Source: Methylobacterium sp. R2-1
Lineage (GTDB): Bacteria > Pseudomonadota > Alphaproteobacteria > Rhizobiales > Beijerinckiaceae
Assembly (NCBI RefSeq): GCF_014191355.1
Contig: NZ_JACHWM010000001.1
Location: forward strand, 372,001 to 436,000
Length of the DNA stretch: 64,000 nucleotides
Direction: 5' to 3'
Shown here: positions 56,429 to 64,000 of the stretch, piece by piece
How the letters are laid out: every line of letters begins with the position of its first letter
How positions within the stretch are numbered: position 1 is the first letter of the stretch
Translations under genes and position numbers: made by a program
The notes under the pieces: model-generated
The model's input: only the letters and a program-made list of their open reading frames with translations
Database searches by the model: none
What the model was told of the DNA's origin: nothing

Positions 56429-57136
56429 TCAGGAGGCGTTCTGTCGACGCGCCGAAGCGATGCCGGGGATTGCCATCAGAGCCAGCAGGCCGGCGGCAAC
56501 GAACAGAAGGGCAGTGCCGAAAACGCGCCACGCCATCACGCCCGTGACACCCCCAGCTAGGAAGGCGGCCACCGTCACGCCGTAGAGCCGCATCTTCTCT
56601 CGATCCGGTCCTAAGGTGTCATCACCACGCGACAGTCGGTGAGCGAGGCCGATGCCGAGATCCGTCACCATGCCGGTCACATGGGTGGTGCGCACCCGCG
56701 CATCGGTGATCTGTGTGATCGTGGCGTTCTGCAGGCCGAGCAGAAAGCTGAGCCCGGTCACGAGAATGGCGCCGTGCCACCCTGCAGGCAGCCAGAGACC
56801 GAGGAGGCCGAGGCTGACGAGCAACACGGCTTCGGTCAGAACGCTGTAGGCGTAGACGCCGTACAGCCGGCGATGGCGGCCCGCGCTGATGAGCAGCGTC
56901 GCACTCATGGCCCCGGCCATGAAGGCGGCAATCAGCGCCAGAATCGGCAGGGCAAGTGCCAATTGGCCGAGGCCAAGGTGATCGGCGAGGGCCGACACGT
57001 TTCCGGTCATGTTCGAGGAGAAGGTCCCGAAGGCGCAGAAGCCGGCGGCGTTCAATGCGCCGGCGATCCCCGCGAACGACCAGGCGAGGCGACGGTCGAT
57101 GCCCGGGGTTCGGCTTTGGCCTTCGTGGACGAGCAT
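56429..57136 (-). CDS. DUF1275 (YoaK-like) membrane protein
   Basis: 235 residues from ATG 57136 with about six predicted membrane helices. Family marks are WSFAGIAGALNAAGFCAFGTFSSNMTGNV (start; helix 1 with the NMTGN motif), LGLQNATITQITDARVRTTHVTGMVTDLG, and a last helix before the basic tail. DUF1275/YoaK proteins occur widely in bacteria and their transported substrate is unknown. The open frame continues upstream of the chosen start but without family similarity. It is convergent with the small membrane-protein gene. Confidence 0.85.
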   Translation of the reverse strand: MLVHEGQSRTPGIDRRLAWSFAGIAGALNAAGFCAFGTFSSNMTGNVSALADHLGLGQLALALPILALIAAFMAGAMSATLLISAGRHRRLYGVYAYSVLTEAVLLVSLGLLGLWLPAGWHGAILVTGLSFLLGLQNATITQITDARVRTTHVTGMVTDLGIGLAHRLSRGDDTLGPDREKMRLYGVTVAAFLAGGVTGVMAWRVFGTALLFVAAGLLALMAIPGIASARRQNAS

Positions 57137-57431
57137 CGTGCGAGGATCGGCGATCGAAAAGTGTAGGTCGATATCACTGTAATCGTCATACCCCTTACAC
57201 AACCTGTCCAACCGTCCGACTTCGTCGCGCTTTCGAAGCCTCAGCGCTTCTCCTCGGCGGGCCGACGCTTCGACTGCCCGTGCCGCTCTTGGCCGTCGTT
57301 GTTGTGCCTGTTCGGGGGACAGAACCGATCTGCCAGCATTGCAGCCTCCTGTCGGCACAGCGGCAACTGCGCCGCCGACCCGGCGTTGCCCCTCCATGCT
57401 CGCGAAGGCTTATGCAGGGGAGGGAATCGCG
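57137..57431. promoter_or_regulatory. Divergent intergenic region
   Basis: 295 bp between the DUF1275 gene and the Gly-rich secreted-protein gene. The stretch near 57160-57200 is AT-richer and may hold the DUF1275 promoter. No operator-like palindrome recognised. Confidence 0.35.
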
Positions 57432-57938
57432 ATGGCGGGGAAGCGGACGCTTCGGTTTGGCCTGCTGGTCCTGAGTTTGGGGCTCGGTGGCGCGCCCGCC
57501 CTGGCACAGACCTCTGCCGGCGGCGGCCTGCCCTCCGGCTTCACCGCGCCCGGTCTTCCTTTCGGTCCCACTTCGACGGTCGCGACGGTCGCGGCGCCCA
57601 CCGCGACCATGGCCATCGCGAATCCCGGAGGTTTGAGCTTCGGCGGCGCGTCCGGAATCTCGGGTCTCGGCATGTCCACGCCGGGCATTTCCACCAATGC
57701 CGGTGGCTTGAGCTTCGGCGGCGGAAGCGCCTCGGCCGCTCCCGGCGGTGCTGGCCTGAGTTCCGGCGGCGGCGGGATCGGGGCCGCGGCTCGGCGCCCG
57801 TTGGACGACGTGACCGGCAGCATCGGATCGGGCGGAGGGGGTGCGCCCGCAGGGGCCGGCATCTCCGGCGGTGCGGGTTTCTCTCGCAGCCCGACCGATG
57901 CCTATTTCGACCCGCTCAGCGGCTCCGGCCTGCGCTAA
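57432..57938 (+). CDS. Secreted Gly/Ser-rich hypothetical protein
   Basis: 168 residues from ATG 57432, preceded by GGGGAGGGA. A signal peptide (hydrophobic core about 8-24) ends PALA-Q. The mature part is low-complexity, rich in Gly, Ser and Ala. It has two copies of GGLSFGG spaced by about 33 residues (PGGLSFGGASG and AGGLSFGGGSA), and ends DPLSGSGLR. It is probably an intrinsically disordered envelope protein. No domain is recognised. Confidence 0.6.
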   Translation: MAGKRTLRFGLLVLSLGLGGAPALAQTSAGGGLPSGFTAPGLPFGPTSTVATVAAPTATMAIANPGGLSFGGASGISGLGMSTPGISTNAGGLSFGGGSASAAPGGAGLSSGGGGIGAAARRPLDDVTGSIGSGGGGAPAGAGISGGAGFSRSPTDAYFDPLSGSGLR

Positions 57939-58054
57939 AGACATGACGGCCGCGGCCGAACGGGATGTCCACAGCCTCGACAGGTCCCGGTAAGGTCTCG
58001 TTAACCATTTCGGCACGTTCTATCTTCGTTCTCACACCGAGTCGGAGAGAGACC

Positions 58055-58315
58055 ATGCCCAAGCCCCAGATGGCCGAGCGAAGCCACGGCACGTCCGCCC
58101 GCTCCGCCGATCCGCGACAGGAGAGAGCGGCTTCCTGCCCGGTGGAGGAGATTGCCCAGGCCTATCTCAGCAGCACGCAGGGCGATGCGGGGATTGCTCT
58201 GCGCTGCGCCATCACCGACGCGCTGTCGGACCTGATGGAGGCCGAACGCCGCGCCCGTGAGAACAGCCGCCTCATCTCCCGTGGCTTCGTCCGCAGCGCG
58301 TTGTCGGCCCGGTGA
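58055..58315 (+). CDS. Hypothetical small helical protein
   Basis: 86 residues from ATG 58055, with GGAGAGAGACC upstream. The first 28 residues are disordered; the rest is helical (PVEEIAQAYLSSTQGDAGIALRC and ALSDLMEAERRARENSRLISRGFVR). There is no signal peptide or known motif. Same strand as the flanking genes. It reads like a small regulatory or nucleoid-associated protein, but this is not supported by any motif. Confidence 0.6.
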   Translation: MPKPQMAERSHGTSARSADPRQERAASCPVEEIAQAYLSSTQGDAGIALRCAITDALSDLMEAERRARENSRLISRGFVRSALSAR

Positions 58316-58414
58316 GGCGCCCATGACGCCTTCGCGTTCGCGGCGTTGAGGCGCACCGCTTGAAGCGCGGCGCAGGAGGCGCATTTTGCATGCATCGAAC
58401 TCGGGACGATCGCC

Positions 58415-59044
58415 ATGCGCTTGCCTCTCCTCGCGGTTCTCGCGAGTCTTGCCCTGATCGCCGCAGCCCCGGCGGCGCGGGCCGATCTCCTCATCGCCGT
58501 CGACAAGGATGCTCAGCGCATGAGCGTCGCGGTCGATGGCGCGCCCCGTTACAACTGGCCCGTCTCGACGGGCGTCGCGGGCCACGACACGCCGAACGGC
58601 AGCTACCGGCCGTTCCGCATGGAGAAGAGTCACTTCTCCCGCGAGTGGGACAACGCGCCGATGCCGCACGCGATCTTCTTCACGCAGGTCGGCCACGCGA
58701 TCCACGGCACTACACACACCCGCCGCCTCGGCCGCGCCGCCTCGCACGGCTGCGTTCGCCTCTCACAGCGCAACGCCGCCACGCTGTTCGCCCTGGTGAA
58801 GCAGCAGAAGATGGCCAACACCCGCGTCGTCATCGAGGGCAGTGTCGGCGACGCTCCGGTGGCCGAGATCCAGCGGCCTACGCGGGCGCGCTCGGCCCGA
58901 CGCGGCAACGACGAGGGCGTGGTGGCGGTGCGCTCGCGCGGTCGGACCTGGGAAGACGAGGCTTACGGGCCGCCCGTCCGCCGCTATCGGGACGTGTTCG
59001 ACGAGGGCTACGGTGTCGGCGCGGGCTACGGCGATCTGTACTGA
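58415..59044 (+). CDS. L,D-transpeptidase (ErfK/YbiS/YcfS type)
   Basis: 209 residues with a signal peptide (1-23, ends ARA-DLL). The YkuD domain (about 24-145) carries the catalytic pattern HAIHGTTHTRRLGRAASHGCVRL, with His97, His111 and nucleophile Cys113. It belongs to the small ErfK class and makes 3-3 peptidoglycan crosslinks or attaches proteins to peptidoglycan. The C-terminal ~60 residues are Arg-rich, then acidic and Tyr-rich, of unknown use. A second, much larger L,D-transpeptidase is encoded at 10.0-11.9 kb. It converges with the sugar dehydrogenase gene 15 bp away. Confidence 0.9.
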   Translation: MRLPLLAVLASLALIAAAPAARADLLIAVDKDAQRMSVAVDGAPRYNWPVSTGVAGHDTPNGSYRPFRMEKSHFSREWDNAPMPHAIFFTQVGHAIHGTTHTRRLGRAASHGCVRLSQRNAATLFALVKQQKMANTRVVIEGSVGDAPVAEIQRPTRARSARRGNDEGVVAVRSRGRTWEDEAYGPPVRRYRDVFDEGYGVGAGYGDLY

Positions 59045-59059
59045 TGGCGCGCAGCCGGA

Positions 59060-60406
59060 TCAGTTCGACGCCGTGGCCCCGGTCACCCGCCACACCGTAT
59101 TCCCGACATCGTCCGTCACCAGCAGCGCGCCGGCCTTGTCGATCGCCACACCGACCGGCCGGCCTTGGGCCTTCTCGTCGGCGTTGAGGAAGCCGGTCAG
59201 CGCATCGACTGGCGCGCCGGCGGGTTTGCCAGCCTGGAACGGCACGTAGATCACCTTGTAACCGCTCTTCGGGCGGCGGTTCCACGAACCGTGCTGGGCC
59301 ACGAACAGGCCGCTCTTCCAGGCGTCCGGCAGCATCGACTTCATCGAGAACGCGATGCCGAGGGATGCCGTGTGCGTGCCGACGGCGTAGTCGGGCGCGA
59401 CCGCCAGCTTCACCTTCTCCGGCTGCGGTGGCTGCACCCGTTGGTCCACGTGCTGGCCCCAATAGCTCCACGGCCAGCCGTAGAAGGCGCCCTCCTTCAC
59501 GCGGGTGATGTAGTCCGGCACGAGATCGCTGCCGATCTCGTCGCGCTCGTTCACCACCGTCCATAGGTTGCCCGTCGCCGGCTCGAAGGCGAGGCCGTTA
59601 GGGTTGCGCAGGCCGTTGGCGTATTCGCGCATCGCCTTGGTGGCGAGGGTGTATTCCCAGATCGCGGCGCGGCCCTTCTCGATGTCGAGGCCGTTCTCGC
59701 CGACATTGCTGTTCGAGCCGACGGTAATGAAGAGCTTTTGACCGTCCGGGCTCGCAACGACGTTCTTGGTCCAGTGATGATTGATGCCGGCGGGCAGGTC
59801 GACGACCTTTTCCGGGCTCGCCGCGATCTCCGTCTGGCCCTCGGAATAGGGCACGCGCACCAGCGCATCCGCGTTCGCGACGTAAAGGTCGGAGCCGACC
59901 AGCACCATTCCGAAGGGCGATGTGAGCCCCTTGAGGAAGACGTGGCGCTCCTCGGCAACGCCGTCGCCGTCCCGGTCGCGCAGGAGCACGATGCGGTCGG
60001 CGCTGGCGCCGCCAACCCCGGCCATGCCCTTCACCTTGTCAGCGACCCAATTGGTGACGCTGGTCGAGTGGTCGCCGGATTTCGGCGCCTGGCTCTCGGC
60101 AACGAGAACATCGCCGTTGGGCAGAACATAAGGCCAGCGCGGATGGTCGAGCCCCGTGGCGAAGGCGGCGACACTCAGACCTTCCGCCGCCTTCGGTTTG
60201 GCACCGTCGCGCCAGCGCGCCACGCGGGCGATGTTGACGCTGGGCATCAGCGTCGGGTTCGGCGCCGGCAGGGACGGGCTCGACCCGCTGCTCGCGGCCA
60301 CGTCGAGCGAGGCGGATTCCGGATAGACGATGAAGCGCAGGAAGGCCGCCCCACCGAGCAGCACGACAACGAGCGCGGACAGCCCGATCTTGGCGGAGGT
60401 GCGCAT
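59060..60406 (-). CDS. PQQ-type sugar (sorbosone) dehydrogenase family protein
   Basis: 448 residues with an N-terminal membrane anchor or signal segment (about 8-27). The rest is a six-bladed beta-propeller of the soluble glucose/sorbosone dehydrogenase family. [19 protein letters not shown] begins blade 1, followed by [24 protein letters not shown], a [10 protein letters not shown] segment and the C-terminal [18 protein letters not shown]. The family oxidises sugars with pyrroloquinoline quinone in the periplasm, but PQQ and calcium ligands were not all checked, so the substrate and cofactor remain inferred. PQQ is widely used by methylotrophs. A small protein gene lies 21 bp upstream on the same strand. 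Confidence 0.82.
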   Translation of the reverse strand: MRTSAKIGLSALVVVLLGGAAFLRFIVYPESASLDVAASSGSSPSLPAPNPTLMPSVNIARVARWRDGAKPKAAEGLSVAAFATGLDHPRWPYVLPNGDVLVAESQAPKSGDHSTSVTNWVADKVKGMAGVGGASADRIVLLRDRDGDGVAEERHVFLKGLTSPFGMVLVGSDLYVANADALVRVPYSEGQTEIAASPEKVVDLPAGINHHWTKNVVASPDGQKLFITVGSNSNVGENGLDIEKGRAAIWEYTLATKAMREYANGLRNPNGLAFEPATGNLWTVVNERDEIGSDLVPDYITRVKEGAFYGWPWSYWGQHVDQRVQPPQPEKVKLAVAPDYAVGTHTASLGIAFSMKSMLPDAWKSGLFVAQHGSWNRRPKSGYKVIYVPFQAGKPAGAPVDALTGFLNADEKAQGRPVGVAIDKAGALLVTDDVGNTVWRVTGATASN

Positions 60407-60427
60407 CGAGACCTCGACGAAAAGGGG

Positions 60428-60643
60428 TCAGGCGAGCGCGGCGGTAGTCTGCATGGCGGCTTCGTCGGCGCCGGGATGGCGGCGGGCCGAGTAATAGAGT
60501 CCGATCGCATTCCAGAACGCGTCGCGCTGCTCGTGGGTGAACCGCTGCAGCGAAACGTCCAGCGCCGCGCGACCGGCTGCGGCAGCCTCCTCGCGCATCC
60601 GCTCATCGAAGGCGACAGGGGATTCCGCATTCGCTTCCACCAT
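60428..60643 (-). CDS. Hypothetical small protein upstream of the sugar dehydrogenase
   Basis: 71 residues from ATG 60643, with AAGGG upstream. It is helical and charged, with AALDVSLQRFTHEQRDAFWNAIGLYYSARRHPG as its core, and has no signal peptide. I do not recognise the family. It is probably co-transcribed with the dehydrogenase gene 21 bp downstream. Confidence 0.55.
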   Translation of the reverse strand: MVEANAESPVAFDERMREEAAAAGRAALDVSLQRFTHEQRDAFWNAIGLYYSARRHPGADEAAMQTTAALA

Positions 60644-60851
60644 GGCCCGACCCTTCGTTGACGATGCTCCAGCGCGACCAACGCTCAAGCTTACCGCTCC
60701 GTTCAATCGTCGTCGCGTGGAGCCTAGAGGCGGGCGTGTGACAAAGGCCACACCCGCCCGGATTCGAGATCCAGGCTTAACAGTTTCTTTGCTCCTGTAG
60801 GCAGAATGGTCCAGCTTAATCAACCAGCGTCGTTAGCCTTCAGGAGCCTGC

Positions 60852-61589
60852 ATGCAAGCCGACCGGACCTTCCGTCTTCTCTGCCTCTTCGGGCTAGCGC
60901 TGACCGGTTCGGGTCTTGGGGGATGCGGTCTGCTTCCGCATCAGGCGGAGCTGACGACGGGTTCGATCGCGACGAGCGCCAAGGTCGTGCAGGCGCCGAC
61001 TGCCGCCGACAAGGAGTGCCTCGCCCGGGCGATGTATTTCGAGTCGAACCGCAGCGACGAAGAGGGGCTGCTCGCCGTCGGCACGGTGGTGATGAACCGC
61101 CTCGACGCACCGGCCTATCCCGGACGGATCTGCGAGGTCGTCGGCCAGAAGCGGCAATTTGCCAACGGCGTGCTGACGAAGCCCGTGCGCGATCAGGACC
61201 GGCCGCGCCTGGAGAAGGTTGCCGACGCGCTGCTCTCGGGCACGCGCCACGAGGGAGTCGGCCCGGCGCTGCACTTCCACACCGCTGGCTACAAATTCCC
61301 GTACGACAATATGCACTACGTCGCCGCGGCCGGCGGCAACGTCTTCTACGAGAAGAGCGACCGCGAAGGTTACCTGCCGGCGGTCCAGCCTCGCGCTGTG
61401 GTGCAGACGGCCACCGGCCGCCTGATGCCGCTCCAGGTCGCCGCCGCGAATTCCGGCATGATCGGCCTGCCGCTCACCGGCCGTGTCCAGCCGACGCTGA
61501 CCGCCGAGTACACCGCACCGAACGCGCCCGAGCTTCGCATCCCCGGCCCAGCGCGCTACGCCTCGGCCCCTGGGCACGACAAGCACTGA
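60852..61589 (+). CDS. SleB-type cell-wall hydrolase, lipoprotein
   Basis: 245 residues. The N-terminal signal ends in a lipobox LGGC with Cys25, so the protein is a lipoprotein. The hydrolase_2 (SleB) domain (about 54-165) starts CLARAMYFESNRSDEEGLLAVGTVVMNR, containing the catalytic glutamate in MYFES, and continues with CEVVGQKRQFANG and ALHFHTAGYKFPY. SleB enzymes are lytic transglycosylases first known from spores; in non-sporing alphaproteobacteria they act on peptidoglycan in growth. Start ATG 60852 is chosen by the lipoprotein signal. Confidence 0.9.
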   Translation: MQADRTFRLLCLFGLALTGSGLGGCGLLPHQAELTTGSIATSAKVVQAPTAADKECLARAMYFESNRSDEEGLLAVGTVVMNRLDAPAYPGRICEVVGQKRQFANGVLTKPVRDQDRPRLEKVADALLSGTRHEGVGPALHFHTAGYKFPYDNMHYVAAAGGNVFYEKSDREGYLPAVQPRAVVQTATGRLMPLQVAAANSGMIGLPLTGRVQPTLTAEYTAPNAPELRIPGPARYASAPGHDKH

Positions 61590-61617
61590 GGATCGTGATC
61601 TGACGGGGTTACGGCCG

Positions 61618-61640
61618 GGGCGGGTTGTCGCTCCCGCCCT
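61618..61640 (+). terminator. Hairpin downstream of the SleB-type gene
   Basis: GGGCGGG (61618-61624) and CCCGCCC (61633-61639) pair perfectly across 8 nt. No U-tract follows, so efficiency is uncertain. Confidence 0.4.
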
Positions 61641-61723
61641 ATGCGTCGAGAGCGCGAGGTCTTAAGTCAGGAACGCGGCCGGGTCGCCCGGTCCGGCTCC
61701 CGTGAGGCTTACCCCGCACCGCC

Positions 61724-62728
61724 ATGGCCGTCGTCCTCGATCTCCTGAACCACGACACTCGGCCGAAGCTGGATGCACCCGCGCGTCCGCGCCATCCGGA
61801 GAAGGCGCACCGGCCTGACACCGCCATCCAGCGGAAGCCGGACTGGATTCGGGTCAAGGCGCCGGGCTCGAAGCTCTGGGCCGAGACCAAGGACATCGTC
61901 CGCGCCAACAACCTCGTCACCGTCTGCGAGGAGGCGGGCTGCCCGAACATCGGTGAGTGCTGGGAGAAGCGGCACGCCACCTTCATGATCATGGGAGATA
62001 CCTGCACCCGCGCCTGCTCGTTCTGCAACGTGCGCACGGGGCTTCCGGAGGCGCTCGACGGGGCGGAGCCGGAGAAGGTGGCCGAGGCCGTGGCCAAGCT
62101 CGGGCTTCACCACGTCGTGGTCACGTCGGTTGATCGCGATGATCTCAAGGATGGTGGCGCCGAGCATTTCTCACGCACCATCGCCGCGATCCGGCGGGCG
62201 AGCCCCGGCACCACCGTGGAGATCCTGACCCCCGACTTCCTGAGAAAGCCCGGCGCTCTCGAAGTCGTCGTCGCGGCCAAGCCCGACGTGTTCAACCACA
62301 ACCTCGAAACCGTGCCCGGCAAGTACGTGACCGTCCGGCCCGGCGCCCGCTACTTCCACTCCGTGCGCCTGTTGCAGCGGGTGAAGGAACTCGATCCGAC
62401 GATCTTCACCAAGTCCGGCATCATGGTCGGCCTCGGCGAGAAACGGAACGAAGTCGTGCAACTCATGGACGACCTGCGCTCGGCAGAGGTCGACTTCCTC
62501 ACCATCGGCCAATATCTGCAGCCTACCCGCAAGCACCATGAGGTCGTGCGCTTCGTGCCGCCGGACGAGTTCAAAGCCTACGAGACCACGGCCTATGCCA
62601 AGGGCTTCCTGCTGGTCTCGGCGACGCCGCTTACGCGCTCGTCGCATCACGCCGGCGAAGATTTCGCTCGGCTGAAGGCCGCCCGTCTGGCCAAGCTCGA
62701 GCCCGCACCCGTCGCCGTCAGCGCCTGA
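61724..62728 (+). CDS. lipA: Lipoyl synthase
   Basis: 334 residues. A radical SAM enzyme that inserts two sulfur atoms into octanoyl-lysine to make the lipoyl cofactor of pyruvate and 2-oxoglutarate dehydrogenases and the glycine cleavage system. The auxiliary cluster cysteines are Cys68, Cys73 and Cys79 ([12 protein letters not shown]) and the radical SAM cluster is CTRACSFC (Cys94, Cys98, Cys101). The C-terminal [10 protein letters not shown] carries the serine ligand. All are intact and the length is normal. The coenzyme-Q-binding START gene follows 6 bp later. It supplies cofactor to the pdh complex encoded 7 kb upstream. Confidence 0.97.
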   Translation: MAVVLDLLNHDTRPKLDAPARPRHPEKAHRPDTAIQRKPDWIRVKAPGSKLWAETKDIVRANNLVTVCEEAGCPNIGECWEKRHATFMIMGDTCTRACSFCNVRTGLPEALDGAEPEKVAEAVAKLGLHHVVVTSVDRDDLKDGGAEHFSRTIAAIRRASPGTTVEILTPDFLRKPGALEVVVAAKPDVFNHNLETVPGKYVTVRPGARYFHSVRLLQRVKELDPTIFTKSGIMVGLGEKRNEVVQLMDDLRSAEVDFLTIGQYLQPTRKHHEVVRFVPPDEFKAYETTAYAKGFLLVSATPLTRSSHHAGEDFARLKAARLAKLEPAPVAVSA

Positions 62729-62734
62729 GCCCGA

Positions 62735-63193
62735 ATGCCATCCTTCCGCATCACGAGGAAAGTGCGCCACTCGGCGACGCAGATGTATGATCTCGTCGCC
62801 GATATCGAGCGCTATCCCGAGTTCCTGCCGCTCTGCGAGTCGCTGCGTGTGCTGCGCGATGCCGAGGGGCCGAACGGCACGAAGGTGCGGGTCGCGGAGA
62901 TGGGCGTCGGCTACAAGGCGATCCGCGAGCGTTTCACGACGCGCGTGAGCCTCGACCGCGAGAACCGTAAGATCGTCGCCGAATACATCGACGGCCCGTT
63001 CAAGCACCTGGAGAATCGCTGGACATTCCGCGATCTGGAGGGCGGGGGCTGCGAGGTCGATTTCTTCATCACCTACGAGTTCAAGAGCCGGACCCTCGGC
63101 CTCCTCATGGGCACGATGTTCGACCGCGCCTTCCGCAAGTTCACCGACGCATTCGAGGGGCGGGCTGCCGCGATCTACGGCGCAGCCGCCTGA
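62735..63193 (+). CDS. Coenzyme-Q-binding START-domain protein (COQ10/RatA family)
   Basis: 152 residues forming one START/SRPBCC hydrophobic-pocket domain. The family start is TRKVRHSATQMYDLVADIERYPEFLPLCESLRV, then FTTRVSLDRENRKIVAEYIDGPFKHLENRWTFRDL and a C-terminal helix FKSRTLGLLMGTMFDRAFRKFTDAFEGRA. Mitochondrial COQ10 binds ubiquinone and aids its use in respiration. The E. coli member RatA was described as a ribosome-associating toxin, but there is no antitoxin gene (RatB type) beside it here, so the quinone role is preferred. Co-transcribed with lipA, 6 bp apart. Confidence 0.88.
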   Translation: MPSFRITRKVRHSATQMYDLVADIERYPEFLPLCESLRVLRDAEGPNGTKVRVAEMGVGYKAIRERFTTRVSLDRENRKIVAEYIDGPFKHLENRWTFRDLEGGGCEVDFFITYEFKSRTLGLLMGTMFDRAFRKFTDAFEGRAAAIYGAAA

Positions 63194-63194
63194 C

Positions 63195-63620
63195 TCAACC
63201 GCCCTTGCGGGCCGCGAGCAGGATGCTGGTCTCGGAATTGGCGATCCCCTCGAACTGACGAATCGTGCGCAGCAGCGAGTCGAAATCGCCCAGCGTCGGA
63301 ACCTCGATCTCGGCGACGATGTCCCAGCGGCCGTTGGTGGTGTGAAGCGCCCTGATCTCCGGTAGGCCGGACAGGCGGCGAATCACGCTCTCAGCATGGC
63401 GCCCATCCACCTCGATCAGCGTCACCGCGCGCACACCTCCGGGCTCAACGTCCCGCACCGTGACGGTAAAGCCGGTGATGACGCCGGACGTCACCAGACG
63501 GTCGAGCCGCGCCCGTACCGTCGCTCGCGTGACGCCGAGGGCTGCCGCGAGCTTGGCCACCGGCATTCGCGCCTCGGTCCGCAGCAGGGCGATCAGCTGA
63601 CGATCGGTCGCGTCGAGCAT
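63195..63620 (-). CDS. Lrp/AsnC-family transcriptional regulator
   Basis: 141 residues. The N-terminal helix-turn-helix (1-50) contains LDATDRQLIALLRTEARMPVAKLAAALGVTRATVRARLDRL, and the C-terminal RAM ligand-binding ferredoxin fold (about 60-141) contains VTLIEVDGRHAESVIRRLSGLPEI. Such regulators respond to amino acids and commonly control an adjacent divergent gene. The divergent neighbour is an ornithine cyclodeaminase-like gene, so an amino-acid catabolism signal such as ornithine, arginine or proline is plausible but not shown. Its stop is 1 bp from the stop of the convergent START gene. Confidence 0.9.
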   Translation of the reverse strand: MLDATDRQLIALLRTEARMPVAKLAAALGVTRATVRARLDRLVTSGVITGFTVTVRDVEPGGVRAVTLIEVDGRHAESVIRRLSGLPEIRALHTTNGRWDIVAEIEVPTLGDFDSLLRTIRQFEGIANSETSILLAARKGG

Positions 63621-63751
63621 GGGCTTCCCACCTTGCGCAGCCGAGCTTAGCAGATCGAGCGATTACCTGTCCCGATCGCGCATATCTGCGGCTGTCGATG
63701 GTCCGCTTTTTTCAGCCATGCTCGCGCCGAGACACATCTCGGGAGACGGAC
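63621..63751. promoter_or_regulatory. Divergent promoter region, Lrp regulator / cyclodeaminase
   Basis: 131 bp. Inverted hexamers GCAGAT (63650-63655) and ATCTGC (63684-63689) lie in the middle and could be half-sites for the Lrp-type protein. Lrp sites are degenerate, so this is only a suggestion. Confidence 0.35.
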
Positions 63752-64000
63752 GTGACGCGCTACATCGGCAGTGGTGAGATGGCGGCTCTGCTGCGCCGGG
63801 AGGGGCCGGAGCCGATCCTGCGTCGCCTCATTGCCTACCTGCGCGCCGATTTCTTGCGCTGGCCGGATTTCGATCTCGCCCCGCGCCTCGCCAGCCACTC
63901 GGCCGGCGGCGTGATCGAGTTGATGCCGATCGCGGACGCGCAGCTCTATACCTTCAAGTTCGTCAACGGCCATCCCGGCAACACCCGGCTCGGCAAGCAG
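63752..64000 (+). CDS. Ornithine cyclodeaminase-family protein, 3' truncated by the window edge
   Basis: The first 83 codons from GTG 63752 (GGGAG upstream) run to the window end without a stop. They read like the start of ornithine cyclodeaminase/mu-crystallin proteins: TRYIGSGEMAALLRREG, YLRADFLRWPDFDLAPRLAS, GVIELMPIADAQLYTFKFV, NGHPGNT. Family members convert ornithine to proline and ammonia using NAD+, or reduce cyclic imines. The Rossmann fold and catalytic Asp lie beyond the window. The divergent Lrp-type regulator is the likely controller. Confidence 0.8.
   Translation, partial: MTRYIGSGEMAALLRREGPEPILRRLIAYLRADFLRWPDFDLAPRLASHSAGGVIELMPIADAQLYTFKFVNGHPGNTRLGKQ

Noticed and set aside
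62735..63193. RatA-type toxin of a toxin-antitoxin pair
   Set aside because: The START fold matches, but there is no RatB-like partner next to it and the gene is in an operon with lipA, so the coenzyme-Q-binding role is preferred.

Overview
The window is one continuous, GC-rich, densely coded chromosome segment of an alphaproteobacterium, most likely a facultative methylotroph of the Methylobacterium/Methylorubrum group. The clues are a MOFRL-type glycerate 2-kinase (the serine-cycle form), a GapR (DUF2312) gene, an E1-beta subunit of pyruvate dehydrogenase carrying its own lipoyl domain, a tRNA-His without the extra G-1 and with A73, and HWE-kinase and EcfG-type stress-response signatures. 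The genus is an inference; alphaproteobacterial origin is well supported. I found no CRISPR array, rRNA, prophage or insertion sequence. The only obvious accessory island is a two-gene toxin-antitoxin module.

Layout. 1-7.2 kb: the end of a TPR protein, an alpha/beta hydrolase, pyruvate kinase, an outer-membrane beta-barrel protein, a DUF1036 protein, glycerate 2-kinase and an N-formylglutamate amidohydrolase-like enzyme. 7.2-13.6 kb: DUF1244, GapR, an M15/DUF882 cell-wall peptidase, a large L,D-transpeptidase and a sigma-54 response regulator. 13.9-18.4 kb: oligoendopeptidase F, an AbrB-Doc toxin-antitoxin pair behind a perfect 14-bp inverted repeat, an ABC1/UbiB kinase and a small aa3 oxidase subunit. 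18.4-25.4 kb: the pntAA-pntAB-pntB transhydrogenase operon, recJ, tRNA-Tyr, a Crp/Fnr regulator and a short HWE histidine kinase. 25.5-32 kb: tamA-tamB. 32-34.7 kb: cyanase (cynS) divergent from a PAS/sigma-54 activator, with a consensus -24/-12 promoter and palindromic putative upstream activating sites between them. 35-39.6 kb: a MauG-like di-haem peroxidase, a cupredoxin and a GGDEF-EAL protein. 39.8-42.7 kb: Mn catalase, a YciF-like ferritin-fold protein, a methyltransferase-like protein and tRNA-His. 42.8-47.7 kb: ClC channel, kdsA, small secreted proteins, a TerB-like protein and queF. 47.9-56 kb: eno, ftsB-like, pdhA, pdhB, DUF5076, pdhC, lpd. 56-64 kb: DUF1275 membrane protein, small proteins, a second L,D-transpeptidase, a PQQ-type sugar dehydrogenase homologue, a SleB-type hydrolase, lipA, a coenzyme-Q-binding START protein, an Lrp regulator and the start of an ornithine cyclodeaminase-like gene.

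How it fits together. Glycerate kinase, enolase, pyruvate kinase and the pyruvate dehydrogenase complex form an unbroken enzymatic route glycerate -> 2-phosphoglycerate -> PEP -> pyruvate -> acetyl-CoA; lipA supplies the lipoyl cofactor and PntAB supplies NADPH. A second theme is the envelope: TamAB, a porin-like barrel, two L,D-transpeptidases, an M15 peptidase, a SleB hydrolase and KdsA. A third is oxidative and general stress: Mn catalase, the YciF-like protein, and two GGAAC-N16/17-GTT sites resembling EcfG promoters.

The strongest candidate for something not well described is the cyanase locus. A PAS-containing sigma-54 activator without a receiver domain appears to control a cyanase gene from palindromic sites placed at the expected enhancer distance, unlike the LysR-type CynR control known in E. 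coli.
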